Source of the DNA: Flavobacteriales bacterium UBA4422
Lineage (GTDB): Bacteria; Bacteroidota; Bacteroidia; Flavobacteriales_G; Salibacteraceae
Assembly: GCA_002389645.1 (NCBI GenBank)
Contig: DGQE01000007.1
Coordinates: 1 to 64,000 of the forward strand
Direction: 5' to 3'
DNA: 64,000 bases
A program made the position numbers and the translations under genes. Positions 54,376-63,999 of this stretch are shown piece by piece; the stretch's first letter is position 1, and each line of letters begins with the position of its first letter. The notes below the pieces were generated by a model that was given only the letters and a program-made list of their open reading frames with translations, was not told the DNA's origin and did no database searches.

Positions 54376-54986
54376 AGCTTTATTGAATCCATTCTAAAAC
54401 CATTGGCTTGATAAAACTCAAGACTTAGTTTCAAGGCCTCGATCATTCGGGGCCTTGCTTTTTCGCTGTCGTGAAAAACGATGATACTGCCAGGCTTTAC
54501 TTTTTTGGTGGCAAATTCAAAACACTGCTGGCTAGTATAGCTGTTGTCAAAGTCTGCGCTGAGATCACTCCACATGATGATTTTGTAATGTTTCTTCAGT
54601 TTTTTGGATTGAGACAAGGTGATTTCGCCATAAGGTGGGCGAAACAGATTGGAGTTGATCACTTCTGCGGAGGAAGCAATATCTGCGAAATAGACGTCAT
54701 TTTTAGTCTTCCATCCGCTTAAATGTTGGTTGCCATGCACACCTATGGCGTGTCCTGATGCTTTGATGCGTTCAAAAACCTTAGGAAATTTACGCACATT
54801 TTCTCCAATCAAGAAAAAGGTAGCGTGTGCTTCGTATTCATCTAACAAGTCTAGTGCTTCCTCTGTAATCTCAGGATGGGGCCCATCATCAAATGTGAGA
54901 TAGATGGCATTTTGATCATTATGAAGATCAAAAATCAAGTCCTTGGCCAAGGGCTTTACAACAGATGGAATATGTTTTAAGTACAA
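54372..54986 (-). CDS. Polysaccharide deacetylase (NodB domain) family protein
   Basis: The 204-residue protein is nearly all NodB domain: TFDDGPHP (31-38) with the catalytic Asp and metal-binding Asp, His84 and His88 in HGNQH as metal ligands, and the FRPPYGE motif. Members remove N-acetyl groups from peptidoglycan or chitin-like polymers. No signal peptide is visible, which is unusual for an enzyme of this type and may mean a cytoplasmic substrate or a short hydrophobic N-terminus. The start is TTG; no closer ATG precedes the domain. Confidence 0.85.
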   Translation of the reverse strand: MYLKHIPSVVKPLAKDLIFDLHNDQNAIYLTFDDGPHPEITEEALDLLDEYEAHATFFLIGENVRKFPKVFERIKASGHAIGVHGNQHLSGWKTKNDVYFADIASSAEVINSNLFRPPYGEITLSQSKKLKKHYKIIMWSDLSADFDNSYTSQQCFEFATKKVKPGSIIVFHDSEKARPRMIEALKLSLEFYQANGFRMDSIKL

Positions 54987-55023
54987 AAGATAAATTGCTT
55001 GGCTACAAAAATGAAATCTTTTT

Positions 55024-55031
55024 TACATTTG
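55024..55031 (+). promoter_or_regulatory. Bacteroidota -7 promoter element (TACATTTG) for tRNA-Gln
   Basis: An exact TAnnTTTG match followed by CGCTCC, ending 18 nt before the first base of the tRNA. A TTG lies 22 nt upstream (54999-55001), slightly longer than the usual 17-20 nt. Confidence 0.5.
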
Positions 55032-55048
55032 CGCTCCTTTTATGAGGA

Positions 55049-55120
55049 TGCCCTATCGTCTAATTGGCAGGACAGCGGTTTTTGGTACCGTCAGTCAAGG
55101 TTCGAGTCCTTGTGGGGCAA
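55049..55120 (+). tRNA. tRNA-Gln (anticodon TTG)
   Basis: The acceptor stem pairs TGCCCTA with TGGGGCA (one G-U). The anticodon stem-loop is CGGT-TTTTGGT-ACCG, giving anticodon TTG. The T arm contains GGTTCGAGTCC. CCA is not encoded. Confidence 0.93.
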
Positions 55121-55127
55121 CAAATTA

Positions 55128-55148
55128 ATCCTGAGCAGTGCTCGGGAT
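55128..55148 (+). terminator. Rho-independent terminator after tRNA-Gln
   Basis: The arms ATCCTGAGC (55128-55136) and GCTCGGGAT (55140-55148) with one U-G pair are followed by TTTTTG. Confidence 0.8.
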
Positions 55149-55260
55149 TTTTTGTTTTCAGTAAGTTCCCAATTGATTGGCTGAGCAAATTATCTATCCC
55201 TTGTTTTCCAATCGCCCATAGGTATGTTTGGCGCATCTGCTTTTTTCTCATAGGAAAAAA

Positions 55261-56595
55261 TCAAAGTGTTATCCCTTCTTTCAAAAACTCCTTTTTAATA
55301 CCGATTAGAATATCATTTTCTTTCACTTTGTTGTCTCCGCGTTGAGCTGCGATAATTGAGCAATAGCGCAAGACGTTGATAATACTACCTCCCGTAATCT
55401 CATATTCTGCGGCAATGCTTTCTATATCTGTTTCTTCCATGTTGAAAGGAGCAAAGTATTTCTTCCAAAGTTCATGGCGAACATCAGCAGTAGGTTTTGG
55501 GAAAAGAATGATACTTTGAAAACGTCTAAGAAAAGCATCATCAATATTATCCTTGAAATTTGTCGCAAGGATTACTACACCGTTATAATCCTCGATACGC
55601 TGAAGCAGATATGCTACTTGCTGATTTGCAAATATGTCATTACTGCTTTGTGTTGAAAGCCGTTTTGAAAATAGCGCATCAGCCTCGTCAAAAAATAGAA
55701 TCCAATTCTTATTCTCAGCAATATCAAACAATTTTGCCAAATTCTTTTCTGTTTCACCGATGTATTTTGACACGATGGAAGACAGATCTACTCGGTAAAC
55801 TTCCATATTGTGACTTTTACCTAGTAGAGCTGCAGTCATTGATTTACCTGTTCCGGGAGGTCCATAAAAAAGGACTCGATACCCAGATTTTAAATACTTG
55901 CTGAGGTTAGGATTTTCGAGAATTTCTTTTTGATGCTTTATCCAAGATTGTATGTGTTCGATTTCAGTCAAAACATTCGAATCGAAAACGGCATCGCTCC
56001 ACTCCAACTTGGTTGTTAGGTGGTGTGCAGGAAAATTTGGTGAAAACCTGGGATTGTAGGGCTCATTCAAAGTAAGATGCGTCAAAAACTCTTCACTAAT
56101 GATGAGTTCTCCGCCCCACATTGGCTCGTAAGCGTTTGTAAAACCGAGGGTTAGAATATTTTCTCGATAAAGAACGTGCTGCTCATTAAAACATCGCTGT
56201 AATTCGAACCTTCGATCCAAATTGTCACCTGCTATTATGAATGCTGCCGTTTCACCGGTTGGAACGAATCCACTGTGCTTTTCTCCTTTAAGTCCACCAA
56301 ATTCTGCAAATACACGGTCGAACTGTTCATTTTTGGTGAAAAACATGTCAAATACTGCGGGACGCAGGTGCGGGGCCAATGCAATTAAAATGAGCAACCG
56401 TGACGTTTCATCGATTTCCAATTTACGTAAGATGGCAGCGTAAAATGATTCATCGCTTGACAAATCAGGCGATAGAGGATAATCGAATCGTTCACTGTGC
56501 TTGAAATATTCAGCAAAACGATATGAAATCACCTTGTTGAGCCACTCTAACTCCTTGCTTAAAACATCCATACTGCTATTAAAGGCTATCTCCAT
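55261..56595 (-). CDS. eCIS-associated AAA+ ATPase (Afp15-like)
   Basis: The 444-residue protein has an N-terminal helical region containing LALAPHLRPAVFDMFFTKN and GFVPTGETAAFI, both characteristic of the AAA+ ATPases of extracellular contractile injection systems (eCIS; Afp15-like). A C-terminal AAA module follows with Walker A GPPGTGKS (about 245-252), Walker B ILFFDE (about 299-304), the Arg-finger region DAFLRRF and sensor 2 GGSIINVLR. Such ATPases are needed for assembly of the device. The start ATG at 56595 overlaps the tape measure stop by 10 nt; a TTG at 56622 or ATG at 56571 are alternatives. Last gene of the operon. Confidence 0.92.
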   Translation of the reverse strand: MEIAFNSSMDVLSKELEWLNKVISYRFAEYFKHSERFDYPLSPDLSSDESFYAAILRKLEIDETSRLLILIALAPHLRPAVFDMFFTKNEQFDRVFAEFGGLKGEKHSGFVPTGETAAFIIAGDNLDRRFELQRCFNEQHVLYRENILTLGFTNAYEPMWGGELIISEEFLTHLTLNEPYNPRFSPNFPAHHLTTKLEWSDAVFDSNVLTEIEHIQSWIKHQKEILENPNLSKYLKSGYRVLFYGPPGTGKSMTAALLGKSHNMEVYRVDLSSIVSKYIGETEKNLAKLFDIAENKNWILFFDEADALFSKRLSTQSSNDIFANQQVAYLLQRIEDYNGVVILATNFKDNIDDAFLRRFQSIILFPKPTADVRHELWKKYFAPFNMEETDIESIAAEYEITGGSIINVLRYCSIIAAQRGDNKVKENDILIGIKKEFLKEGITL

Positions 56596-59500
56596 TCCAC
56601 ATTCAATCTTTTGTTCATCCAAGGTAATTTAATGATCCCGAACGACCATGGCATTCCATCCATGAGGATGTCTAAAGTTTTGTCTTCCACTTTCAATTGC
56701 CAGACTTCATCTGTTTCAATAAGCCTTCCATCTCGAACCAAGAAGCCCTCTCGCAATGCCTCTATTGAAGTATTCTTAAGCCTTGGCCAGTTATTCAATA
56801 GACCTTTCAACATCTGTTCTGAAATATCTCGTTCTCGATCGCTTAATTCAATTTCAAAGGGAATGGGCGTGGCAATCTCCACCCCACAAAGCACCTTGTT
56901 TAGCAGTAGTTCGTGTTCTGGTGCCGAATCCAAACCGGTGACCAAATATTGCAATAATTGAACCGCGCGCCTTGCCGCTTTTTTGGAATTGAACTTTTTG
57001 TTACTTACCATTTCAAGCAGTTCAAAATAGCGTTCTAAGTATGGCCATACAATTACAAGTCCGGCATTTTTAAGATTGACTTCGAAATCAAGCTCTACAT
57101 GTGGTATATCCTCTAGTTCCTCATTGAGCTTTCTTTCTTCTTCTTTTTTCTGTTTTTCTGTCTTATGAGCTGTTACCTTTTGCTCTGCCACATGGTTACC
57201 ATGATTTTCTTGGCCATCAGCCTTTTTAAGTTCAAGCTCACCACCTTCTTCAATGAATTTGTTTCTTTCTGACTCTATGGGTGAGGTTGTTTCGGTGTCT
57301 TTACCTCGAAGCTTTAGGTTTGATTTGCCACCGAATAAGGTTCGCTCAACAAACTCACGAAGTGTTGGACTCATTTCATAAATCTGAATTGAAACTTCTT
57401 TCTTAATATTTTTAAGTTGAAATTGATCGACAGCTTTTTTAATGAATGGTTCTAATAAATCACTAGTGCCGAGTGATTTAGAGTATGGGCTTAAAGCTTG
57501 TTCAAGTAATGTTGCATAAAAAAGGTCGTGAATGACTTTTGCATTTGTCAGCCCTATTAGATCAGAGATGAAGTTGCGAATAGATTTGCCCTCTTTAGAT
57601 AAAGTGAGCCTCGTCATTGGAAACAACATTGAAATTAATGCAGCAATGAAATGATCGCTCTCAAAGCGAATAATTCTTGCCCTGACCCGATTGTCGTTCA
57701 ATTCTGCTTGAATCAAATTTCTTATATGAGCCTCATTTTGTAAAAAGGCACGCTGAAGGGTTTGAGAAAATTCAAAGTATGTATTGAACTTTGGGTAGAC
57801 GCCCATTGGGATCGTTCCAAATCGTATGTAATGTATCAAGATGCTATCGAAGCTTTTGGTTTCATTCTGCTCATCATCAAATGTGAGTATTGATTCTTCT
57901 GCCTCAAAAGGTGCTTCTAACATGTCGACTAATGGGCGAAACCTAATTTCCCCACTTTCAACAGCTGCGGATGCTGCACGCTGTAATTCAAGCTTTAAAA
58001 CTTTGGTATTGATAGATGTACTTTGTGATATTGACGTAAATGCATCTTTAATAAAGTTTGCCGCATTAATGTTTTTCACCTTCAACACATACTCCAATAC
58101 AAACAGACGCCATTCATCTTCAGAATAGGATGATGATACGCGGTTAAATAGCATATTAAAGCTGACGATAAAGCCCCCAAAGTTTGGATTCAGTGCTAGT
58201 ATGATGCGGTCGAATTGTTGGTTGTTTATGTGCTTAACAAGATGACTGAAAATATCTAGGACATGTCCAGATTGTGCAAAGTCATGAATCCATTTTGTCG
58301 GATCTTCGCTTAGCACTTTGAGTGAAAATTCATTGATTTGATCTTGTAGTGTTTTAGACCCAATTTTGGAGTAATCAACCCACCAAGGCACTTCATTTTC
58401 GACTATTAAATATTTTAAAATATCAAAGGTTCGTTGGGGTCGGATTTCCGATACTGCAGCTTGTTGAAGATTGCGGGTGCTCAAAAAAGCAGATATAAAA
58501 CTTAAGGCTTGCTTGTCTGATTGATCTAGACTTTTTAAGGCTAAAAGCTTGGTGTATTCATCAATCGATAGATTAAAATCTGCTGGAATACCTGCTTGGA
58601 TTAATCGTGTTACGTAAAGAATATTATCAGACTTGATTGGCCAAGAAATATAAATGTAGCGTTCAACAAAATAGGCCAGTAACGCCTCTCTTTTACCCAA
58701 TGATTCATGGATGATAATCAATGATCTGATTACACTTTCCATTCTTATAACAAAGTCCTTCCAAAATAATTTGAGAACATTCAAGAACCTATCTGTTCCC
58801 AAAATATATAGTAATCTAAGTGTGGCTTGTTTTTCCTTGATTAACACATTCAAATAATGATGTGTCAATCGAGGTGCGCTTTTGTGTAATGACTTTAAAA
58901 CGTCTTCAAAATCTGATGCGTCTTTCAGCTCACTCCAAGACGGAAATGCTCCATTTTCAGCAATATTGTCAATCAGTTGGAACACATGATAATCTTTCTT
59001 GAATTGAGGTTGAATTGCCATTCCGAGAAGTTTCTCTGGCAGTTCAGAAGTGAGCATATCGAAGTCATGAGGCAACTTCTCCTCTAACTTTTTTATCGAT
59101 TGTATTTCTATTTCAGTATATGAGGGAGTCTCAATTTTATCAGTTACGTAGTTGAGTAAATTGCTTGCTGACTGACTTTTTAATTCGACTGACACCAGTT
59201 TGGCCAAAAGTTGTTTGACTTTTTTCGTGGTATTTTCCAGTCTACTTATTTCCTGTTCAATAGCATCTTGACTTCGATTTAAAATCAAGGAGGTGATATA
59301 GGACCATTCTGATTTTTGAATCGTATCGTAAATTCTAATTAGGACTTGCTTTAAGTTAGCGTCACGAGTTATGCCTGAAATGAATAAATCACGCTGATTT
59401 TGTAATATCCAGACAATGATTCTTTCTAATTTATCGCTCGATAATCTATCGTCTATGAATTGACCAAACTTTAAGAAATGAATGCTCGCATGAACGATAC

Positions 59501-62273
59501 TTTCATCGTATTGAATATTCCTATCTACGTCAATTAACGGAAGTTTAAGTCCTGGTAAATAAGTGTTTAAGAACTGAAAGAATGTTTGGTGATTGAATTG
59601 AACACTTTTTAGTCCAAACGCTAAAATCGAGAGATTTATGTATTCCCTGTTGTTGGTATTATTAGTCCGAATAGAAAAAGCAATTTCTACGTAAGCACTT
59701 TGCTTGAACTTGGAATCAAGCGCAATTTTTAACGCACTTACTGTGGCATGCTCGAGATGTTCAAGGAACTGCAAAACTTTTGAGGTAGATGCATGATTGA
59801 AAAATCTCATCAACTTTGGTTCATTGAATTCGAATAATTGTCTGAGTTTGTGTTCAAATACATTAAATGATTCGTAGGCAGTGGATGCCTCGAAGCGACC
59901 CGTTTGAATGGTTCTGTCCAGTTGATAAAGGAAGTCGTCAAGATTATCTGACCCTGAAGAACCTCCCAATAGGGCTAATTGGGTACTATTTCTGAATTGT
60001 TTTTTCGCTTTTATAGCTTCTTCAGGATGAGATTTAGTGAAACTCTTCCATTCTTCTTTAGCGCTTTTAGTTAGTTGATCACTTTCACCATGCGCAATTA
60101 TTATTAAAAAAGAAACTAGTTTTTCCTGAGTGATGACTTTGCCAAATCGTGACAAGCGTATCATATCTATGAATGAACCAAGCGACTCAATTACGATGAT
60201 TGTGTTGAGCTTGTCCATCATATCGGTGAGCAATTTTTTGTCTAATCCAGAGAAAATAGACTGCCAAACTTTGGCAGAAATCGAAGTCTTTTTTAACCAG
60301 TCAAGGATGATGTCAATCTGACTCAAAGCATTGCGAAGCACTTTATCTCTAATGGCATCATCAGGCAGGTCATAGGATTGATCAAGCCATTGCGCTAATA
60401 CCGCTCGGTAATCTAAGTTCTGAATATGTTCTCTGTCTCTGTTTTGTTCGGTCAAAGGCTTTAACAACTGAGAAAATTCAAGCTCAATATTTCCTTTAAA
60501 GGAAGTCTCTTTTAAGGCTTTGATTTTGATTTTTGCGTCTATAAAAGCAACGAGTAACTCACGCTCAATAGCTAGGCTTCCTGCTCTCTGAGCCTTCATT
60601 ACAGCCACCATTAAATTGGGGTAGTGCTCGTCTAAACCGAAGATGCTTTTGAAGAGGATGTATACATTCTCTAATCGAAATTGATGTATTAGACGAATCC
60701 ACAATATTCGATCCTCTAGTCGCTCATAAACTGCGCTACGAATCCCTGAAAGGTTTGATTCCAATAGCTCTGGCAAAGCTTCTTGTGGTGAGGAATTTGA
60801 TCGGATCCATAATCCTGTTTGTAGAAAATGGACGAATACACTGAGAAGACTCCAATCAGGACGATCCAAGCCTTTCCTTTTAGTTTCAGAATCTTTGATA
60901 GATGACATAGCCTCTTTTATGGCAAATTGAATTATCTCATACTCTTCACCTTTGGAGTGTTGAACGATTGATGAGATACGCTCCGTAACTTTCTTTGGAG
61001 CAATTCCTTGTCGTGCACTTATATATTTTGAAATATCTATTATCAGCTGAATACTTTGCCTTTTAGCACTGGTTCCTAATCGAAAATATCTCCTGAAACT
61101 ATTAGGTGAAAGAGAAAACAAATTCTCACCAAACTCCTTTTCAATAATGGTGTCTAGTTTAGCTATATAGGCGATATATTGCCAACTCTTGCCTGATAGC
61201 GATGCGCTTAACAGGGTATATAAAACTCTCAATTGCCACGGAGTGAAGGCTTGATGAGTGCGAAGAAGTCGCTCTAAAAGTTCACTGTCATTTATTCCAG
61301 AGATCAACTTTTTAGATATACGCACTAATGTGCTACGATGTAGCGTATGAGAAAATGTTTGAATAGCGCTGATATCCAAGGAACTAGGAGATCGGCCTTC
61401 AATTAAAAAAGTCATTAGTACTTGCTCGCCACGGGCGGTTGTACTCAGATTTACTCCTTCGGAAAGTGATGTTATTAATCCATTTTGAAGATCGATGCCT
61501 TGTTCGAATTCGGATAAATAATGATCAATAGAAACCGATATTCGATGTGCATATTTCTCAAAGGCGGCTTTCTGTTTCCGAAGTATTTGGATGTAAGATC
61601 TAACATTTGAAGTTGATTGATCGGCAGAGAACATAAAATCGTAAGTAGCCCGCTTTAAAATTCCTTGCAATCCAACGAATCCATAATCCAACATTGAACG
61701 CTCGGAAAAATCTTTGAGAATCTGTTGGTTGACTCTTCGAATTGGCAAATAAATAGAGGCCTTTGCTGATGTCCAATATGACTCATATGATGAGAAGTCT
61801 ATTTGGTCAAACAAACGTTGTCGAATAATTGGCCATGATTCACTAGAATCTAATATTTGACTTAGTGATTCAGCATCTTCAGACGCAAACTTTGAGAAGA
61901 CTGAAGAAAGGGATTGATCATTTTGACTGTTTATCCCGAGCCGCATGTATTCTTCGAAGAGTGCCTTTGTCGCGAGCTTCGACCTTGTCTTGATTTCTGC
62001 ATTTATATCCTGCTGACTAAAGAACTTTCGCAGCTCATTTTCGAGAAGATAATGCAGCCTTACATTTAATTCGGCCTCAAAGTGCTCTTGATCAATTTCA
62101 CCTAAATCCAATTCTATGCGATCAAAAAACACATCCACACCTATTTTGTCAAACCGATCAAAATACTCTTCTAATACTCCTTGAATAATGTTGTTTAAGC
62201 GGGAATTACTAGAAACTTCGGATGCACTATCGATGTGGAATATGAGGCGATTAATTTCATGCATCTCAGTCAT
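56586..62273 (-). CDS. Contractile injection system tape measure protein (Afp14-like), very long
   Basis: The 1895-residue protein has the CIS tape measure family N-terminus: EINRLIFHIDSASE, followed by FDRIELDLGEID. Its C-terminal end is the clearly recognisable part: NAGLVIVWPYLERYFELL, RAVQLLQYLVTG, HELLLNKVLCGVEIATPIPFE, LKNTSIEALREGFLVRDG, and WSFGIIKLPWMNKRLNVEW. The middle is helical throughout, about 1600 residues, with an acidic and basic linker (about 1625-1690). Tape measure proteins set the length of the contractile tube. Afp14 of the antifeeding prophage is less than half this size as I recall, so this would be a long device if the whole chain spans the tube. The ATG at 62273 is 4 nt after the SulP stop; an upstream start at 62327 would overlap it by 50 nt. 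Coupled to the ATPase. Confidence 0.93.
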   Translation of the reverse strand: MTEMHEINRLIFHIDSASEVSSNSRLNNIIQGVLEEYFDRFDKIGVDVFFDRIELDLGEIDQEHFEAELNVRLHYLLENELRKFFSQQDINAEIKTRSKLATKALFEEYMRLGINSQNDQSLSSVFSKFASEDAESLSQILDSSESWPIIRQRLFDQIDFSSYESYWTSAKASIYLPIRRVNQQILKDFSERSMLDYGFVGLQGILKRATYDFMFSADQSTSNVRSYIQILRKQKAAFEKYAHRISVSIDHYLSEFEQGIDLQNGLITSLSEGVNLSTTARGEQVLMTFLIEGRSPSSLDISAIQTFSHTLHRSTLVRISKKLISGINDSELLERLLRTHQAFTPWQLRVLYTLLSASLSGKSWQYIAYIAKLDTIIEKEFGENLFSLSPNSFRRYFRLGTSAKRQSIQLIIDISKYISARQGIAPKKVTERISSIVQHSKGEEYEIIQFAIKEAMSSIKDSETKRKGLDRPDWSLLSVFVHFLQTGLWIRSNSSPQEALPELLESNLSGIRSAVYERLEDRILWIRLIHQFRLENVYILFKSIFGLDEHYPNLMVAVMKAQRAGSLAIERELLVAFIDAKIKIKALKETSFKGNIELEFSQLLKPLTEQNRDREHIQNLDYRAVLAQWLDQSYDLPDDAIRDKVLRNALSQIDIILDWLKKTSISAKVWQSIFSGLDKKLLTDMMDKLNTIIVIESLGSFIDMIRLSRFGKVITQEKLVSFLIIIAHGESDQLTKSAKEEWKSFTKSHPEEAIKAKKQFRNSTQLALLGGSSGSDNLDDFLYQLDRTIQTGRFEASTAYESFNVFEHKLRQLFEFNEPKLMRFFNHASTSKVLQFLEHLEHATVSALKIALDSKFKQSAYVEIAFSIRTNNTNNREYINLSILAFGLKSVQFNHQTFFQFLNTYLPGLKLPLIDVDRNIQYDESIVHASIHFLKFGQFIDDRLSSDKLERIIVWILQNQRDLFISGITRDANLKQVLIRIYDTIQKSEWSYITSLILNRSQDAIEQEISRLENTTKKVKQLLAKLVSVELKSQSASNLLNYVTDKIETPSYTEIEIQSIKKLEEKLPHDFDMLTSELPEKLLGMAIQPQFKKDYHVFQLIDNIAENGAFPSWSELKDASDFEDVLKSLHKSAPRLTHHYLNVLIKEKQATLRLLYILGTDRFLNVLKLFWKDFVIRMESVIRSLIIIHESLGKREALLAYFVERYIYISWPIKSDNILYVTRLIQAGIPADFNLSIDEYTKLLALKSLDQSDKQALSFISAFLSTRNLQQAAVSEIRPQRTFDILKYLIVENEVPWWVDYSKIGSKTLQDQINEFSLKVLSEDPTKWIHDFAQSGHVLDIFSHLVKHINNQQFDRIILALNPNFGGFIVSFNMLFNRVSSSYSEDEWRLFVLEYVLKVKNINAANFIKDAFTSISQSTSINTKVLKLELQRAASAAVESGEIRFRPLVDMLEAPFEAEESILTFDDEQNETKSFDSILIHYIRFGTIPMGVYPKFNTYFEFSQTLQRAFLQNEAHIRNLIQAELNDNRVRARIIRFESDHFIAALISMLFPMTRLTLSKEGKSIRNFISDLIGLTNAKVIHDLFYATLLEQALSPYSKSLGTSDLLEPFIKKAVDQFQLKNIKKEVSIQIYEMSPTLREFVERTLFGGKSNLKLRGKDTETTSPIESERNKFIEEGGELELKKADGQENHGNHVAEQKVTAHKTEKQKKEEERKLNEELEDIPHVELDFEVNLKNAGLVIVWPYLERYFELLEMVSNKKFNSKKAARRAVQLLQYLVTGLDSAPEHELLLNKVLCGVEIATPIPFEIELSDRERDISEQMLKGLLNNWPRLKNTSIEALREGFLVRDGRLIETDEVWQLKVEDKTLDILMDGMPWSFGIIKLPWMNKRLNVEWR

Positions 62274-62277
62274 ACTT

Positions 62278-63999
62278 TTATCCGTCAACGTCTTGGCTGA
62301 ACGAACTTCTAATTTGACCTGGTTCATTCAACCACATCACGCATTCTTCAATGGACTTAAAAACGCATTCCTCAGGTACGGTATTTGGTATAAGGTCAAC
62401 TCCACGAAGCAATTGAAGGTTTTCTTCACTCAGGCCGCTAAAACAAACCTCAATTTCCTTTTGTTTTAAAAATTGCACCACTTCGGCAAATGTGCGCACG
62501 CCTGAATGATCCATGAAGGGCACAAAGGACATGTTGAAAACTACAGCTCTAGTGTCCTCGGAGATGTTTCTCATAGATATTAGGAAGCGATGGGAGAATC
62601 CAAAGAAAATGGGTCCTTTAAGGTTTTTGATGAGCACGTGCTTTTCGAACCCCTTGATGTCTCGAATAATTCGAGTTGATTCTTCCGTGATCCTGTCCTC
62701 ACTCGAGGCAATTTCCTTAGCTTCTGCTACCACTTCTTTAGAAATGCCAAAAACATCCCCCACCAAATCAACGAATTCTAATTCTTGAATTGTTGGAGCG
62801 CTTCCATTGTTCACATATTCGATCAAACGCCTAAGTATAAACTGCTTTTCTCGGCTTTCGAGCTCCGTATTTATTTGTGTGCAAATTTTCAAGACTTTCA
62901 CTGAACTCATCGCATTCTTTTTATGGAGCCCGGCTTTCTTATCGCTAACTTGAATTTGGCGCTCAATTAGGTCGTCATAAAAGTCTAGGTACTGTCTCAT
63001 TTGATCAACATGAACCCGTCCTTTTAGGAAGTTCTCCACGACTACTCTACTTTTATTTGTGTGGCCATCTAAATCCGCAATCAATACAAAAAGCTGAATT
63101 AAGGCTCGAATGAGTTTATCGTTAAACCGTCCAATAACTTCATTTACTAATTCATCAACTCTCGATTTATTAGTATCCTGCTCTACGACATCTGACATGC
63201 GCTTCATAAAATGAAACGATGCAATCACCAATCCGATTATCACGGCATAAACTAAATTCCAGAATACTGTTAGTATTAAAACAGTGAACATTACAAAATT
63301 GTCCGCTTTGCTAATTTTTCCGACCTTTTTCAAGGTCTTAAAGTCAATGATGACGAGACCAATATGAAAGAGAATGCCACCTAAAACAGCATTTGGAATT
63401 ACGGCTGCTAAATGACTGCCAAATAGCAGTATGACAAGCAAGAAAAGCGAACTAATAACGCCTGAAATTTTATTACGTCCTCCGGATTGGATATTTGCGA
63501 CCGTGCATGCGACCGCACCACTTCCTGGAAATCCCCCGAAAATACCGGCCACAAAATTCCCTAACCCTTGACCAAAGAGCTCCTTGTTGCTGTTATGCAC
63601 GGTATGTGTCATTTTATCGGCTACAACGGAGGTAAGAAGTGTATTTATAGAACCTAGAATAGCAAGAGAAAATGCGGCCAACAGAATGCGGAAAAGTACG
63701 TCTGATTTGAAAATCTGGTCAAAAAAGGACATTTCAAAGTGAGAAAAGTGGATTTCTACCTCACCAAGACTATGTACATCCAGATTAAAAAAGTAGACGA
63801 TGGACGTTACTGAGATCAAGGCAATCAAACTACTGGGAACGCGCTTGGTTAAAAGAGGAAACAAGTAGATGATTGCAATCGTAAGACCAGCTACTACAAA
63901 AGCATACCAATTCGCGTTTTGAATAAAATGATCAAAATGCATTAGGATGCTGGACACAGAGTTGTAGTCAGAGTTGTAAACTCCAAAAATGTCTTTTAC
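62278..63999 (-). CDS. SulP family anion transporter with inserted TerB-like domain and STAS domain (5' truncated)
   Basis: The frame is open to the right edge, so the GTG at 63957 is not the start. The visible 573 residues begin inside the membrane domain. It has the SulP GIFGGFPGSGAVACTVANIQSGGR motif and about six hydrophobic segments visible, then a soluble region. Numbering from the GTG, residues about 283-418 look TerB-like (DLDGHTNKSRVVVENFL, then CTQINTELESREKQFILRRLIEY). Residues about 435-545 are a STAS domain (FVPFMDHSGVRT). SulP proteins carry sulfate, bicarbonate or other anions; an insertion of a TerB-like unit before STAS is unusual. It ends 4 nt before the eCIS tape measure gene and may be part of that operon. 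Substrate unknown. Confidence 0.8.
   Translation of the reverse strand, partial: VKDIFGVYNSDYNSVSSILMHFDHFIQNANWYAFVVAGLTIAIIYLFPLLTKRVPSSLIALISVTSIVYFFNLDVHSLGEVEIHFSHFEMSFFDQIFKSDVLFRILLAAFSLAILGSINTLLTSVVADKMTHTVHNSNKELFGQGLGNFVAGIFGGFPGSGAVACTVANIQSGGRNKISGVISSLFLLVILLFGSHLAAVIPNAVLGGILFHIGLVIIDFKTLKKVGKISKADNFVMFTVLILTVFWNLVYAVIIGLVIASFHFMKRMSDVVEQDTNKSRVDELVNEVIGRFNDKLIRALIQLFVLIADLDGHTNKSRVVVENFLKGRVHVDQMRQYLDFYDDLIERQIQVSDKKAGLHKKNAMSSVKVLKICTQINTELESREKQFILRRLIEYVNNGSAPTIQELEFVDLVGDVFGISKEVVAEAKEIASSEDRITEESTRIIRDIKGFEKHVLIKNLKGPIFFGFSHRFLISMRNISEDTRAVVFNMSFVPFMDHSGVRTFAEVVQFLKQKEIEVCFSGLSEENLQLLRGVDLIPNTVPEECVFKSIEECVMWLNEPGQIRSSFSQDVDG

Noticed and set aside
55049..55122. Short open frames across the tRNA-Gln gene
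   Set aside because: They read through a clear tRNA with a paired acceptor stem and a TTG anticodon loop.
62274..62327. Upstream start of the tape measure gene at 62327
   Set aside because: It would overlap the SulP gene by 50 nt; the ATG at 62273 lies 4 nt after the SulP stop and begins the family's conserved N-terminus.
63955..63957. GTG as the start of the SulP gene
   Set aside because: The frame continues without a stop to the right edge and the GTG lies inside the membrane domain, so the gene is 5' truncated.
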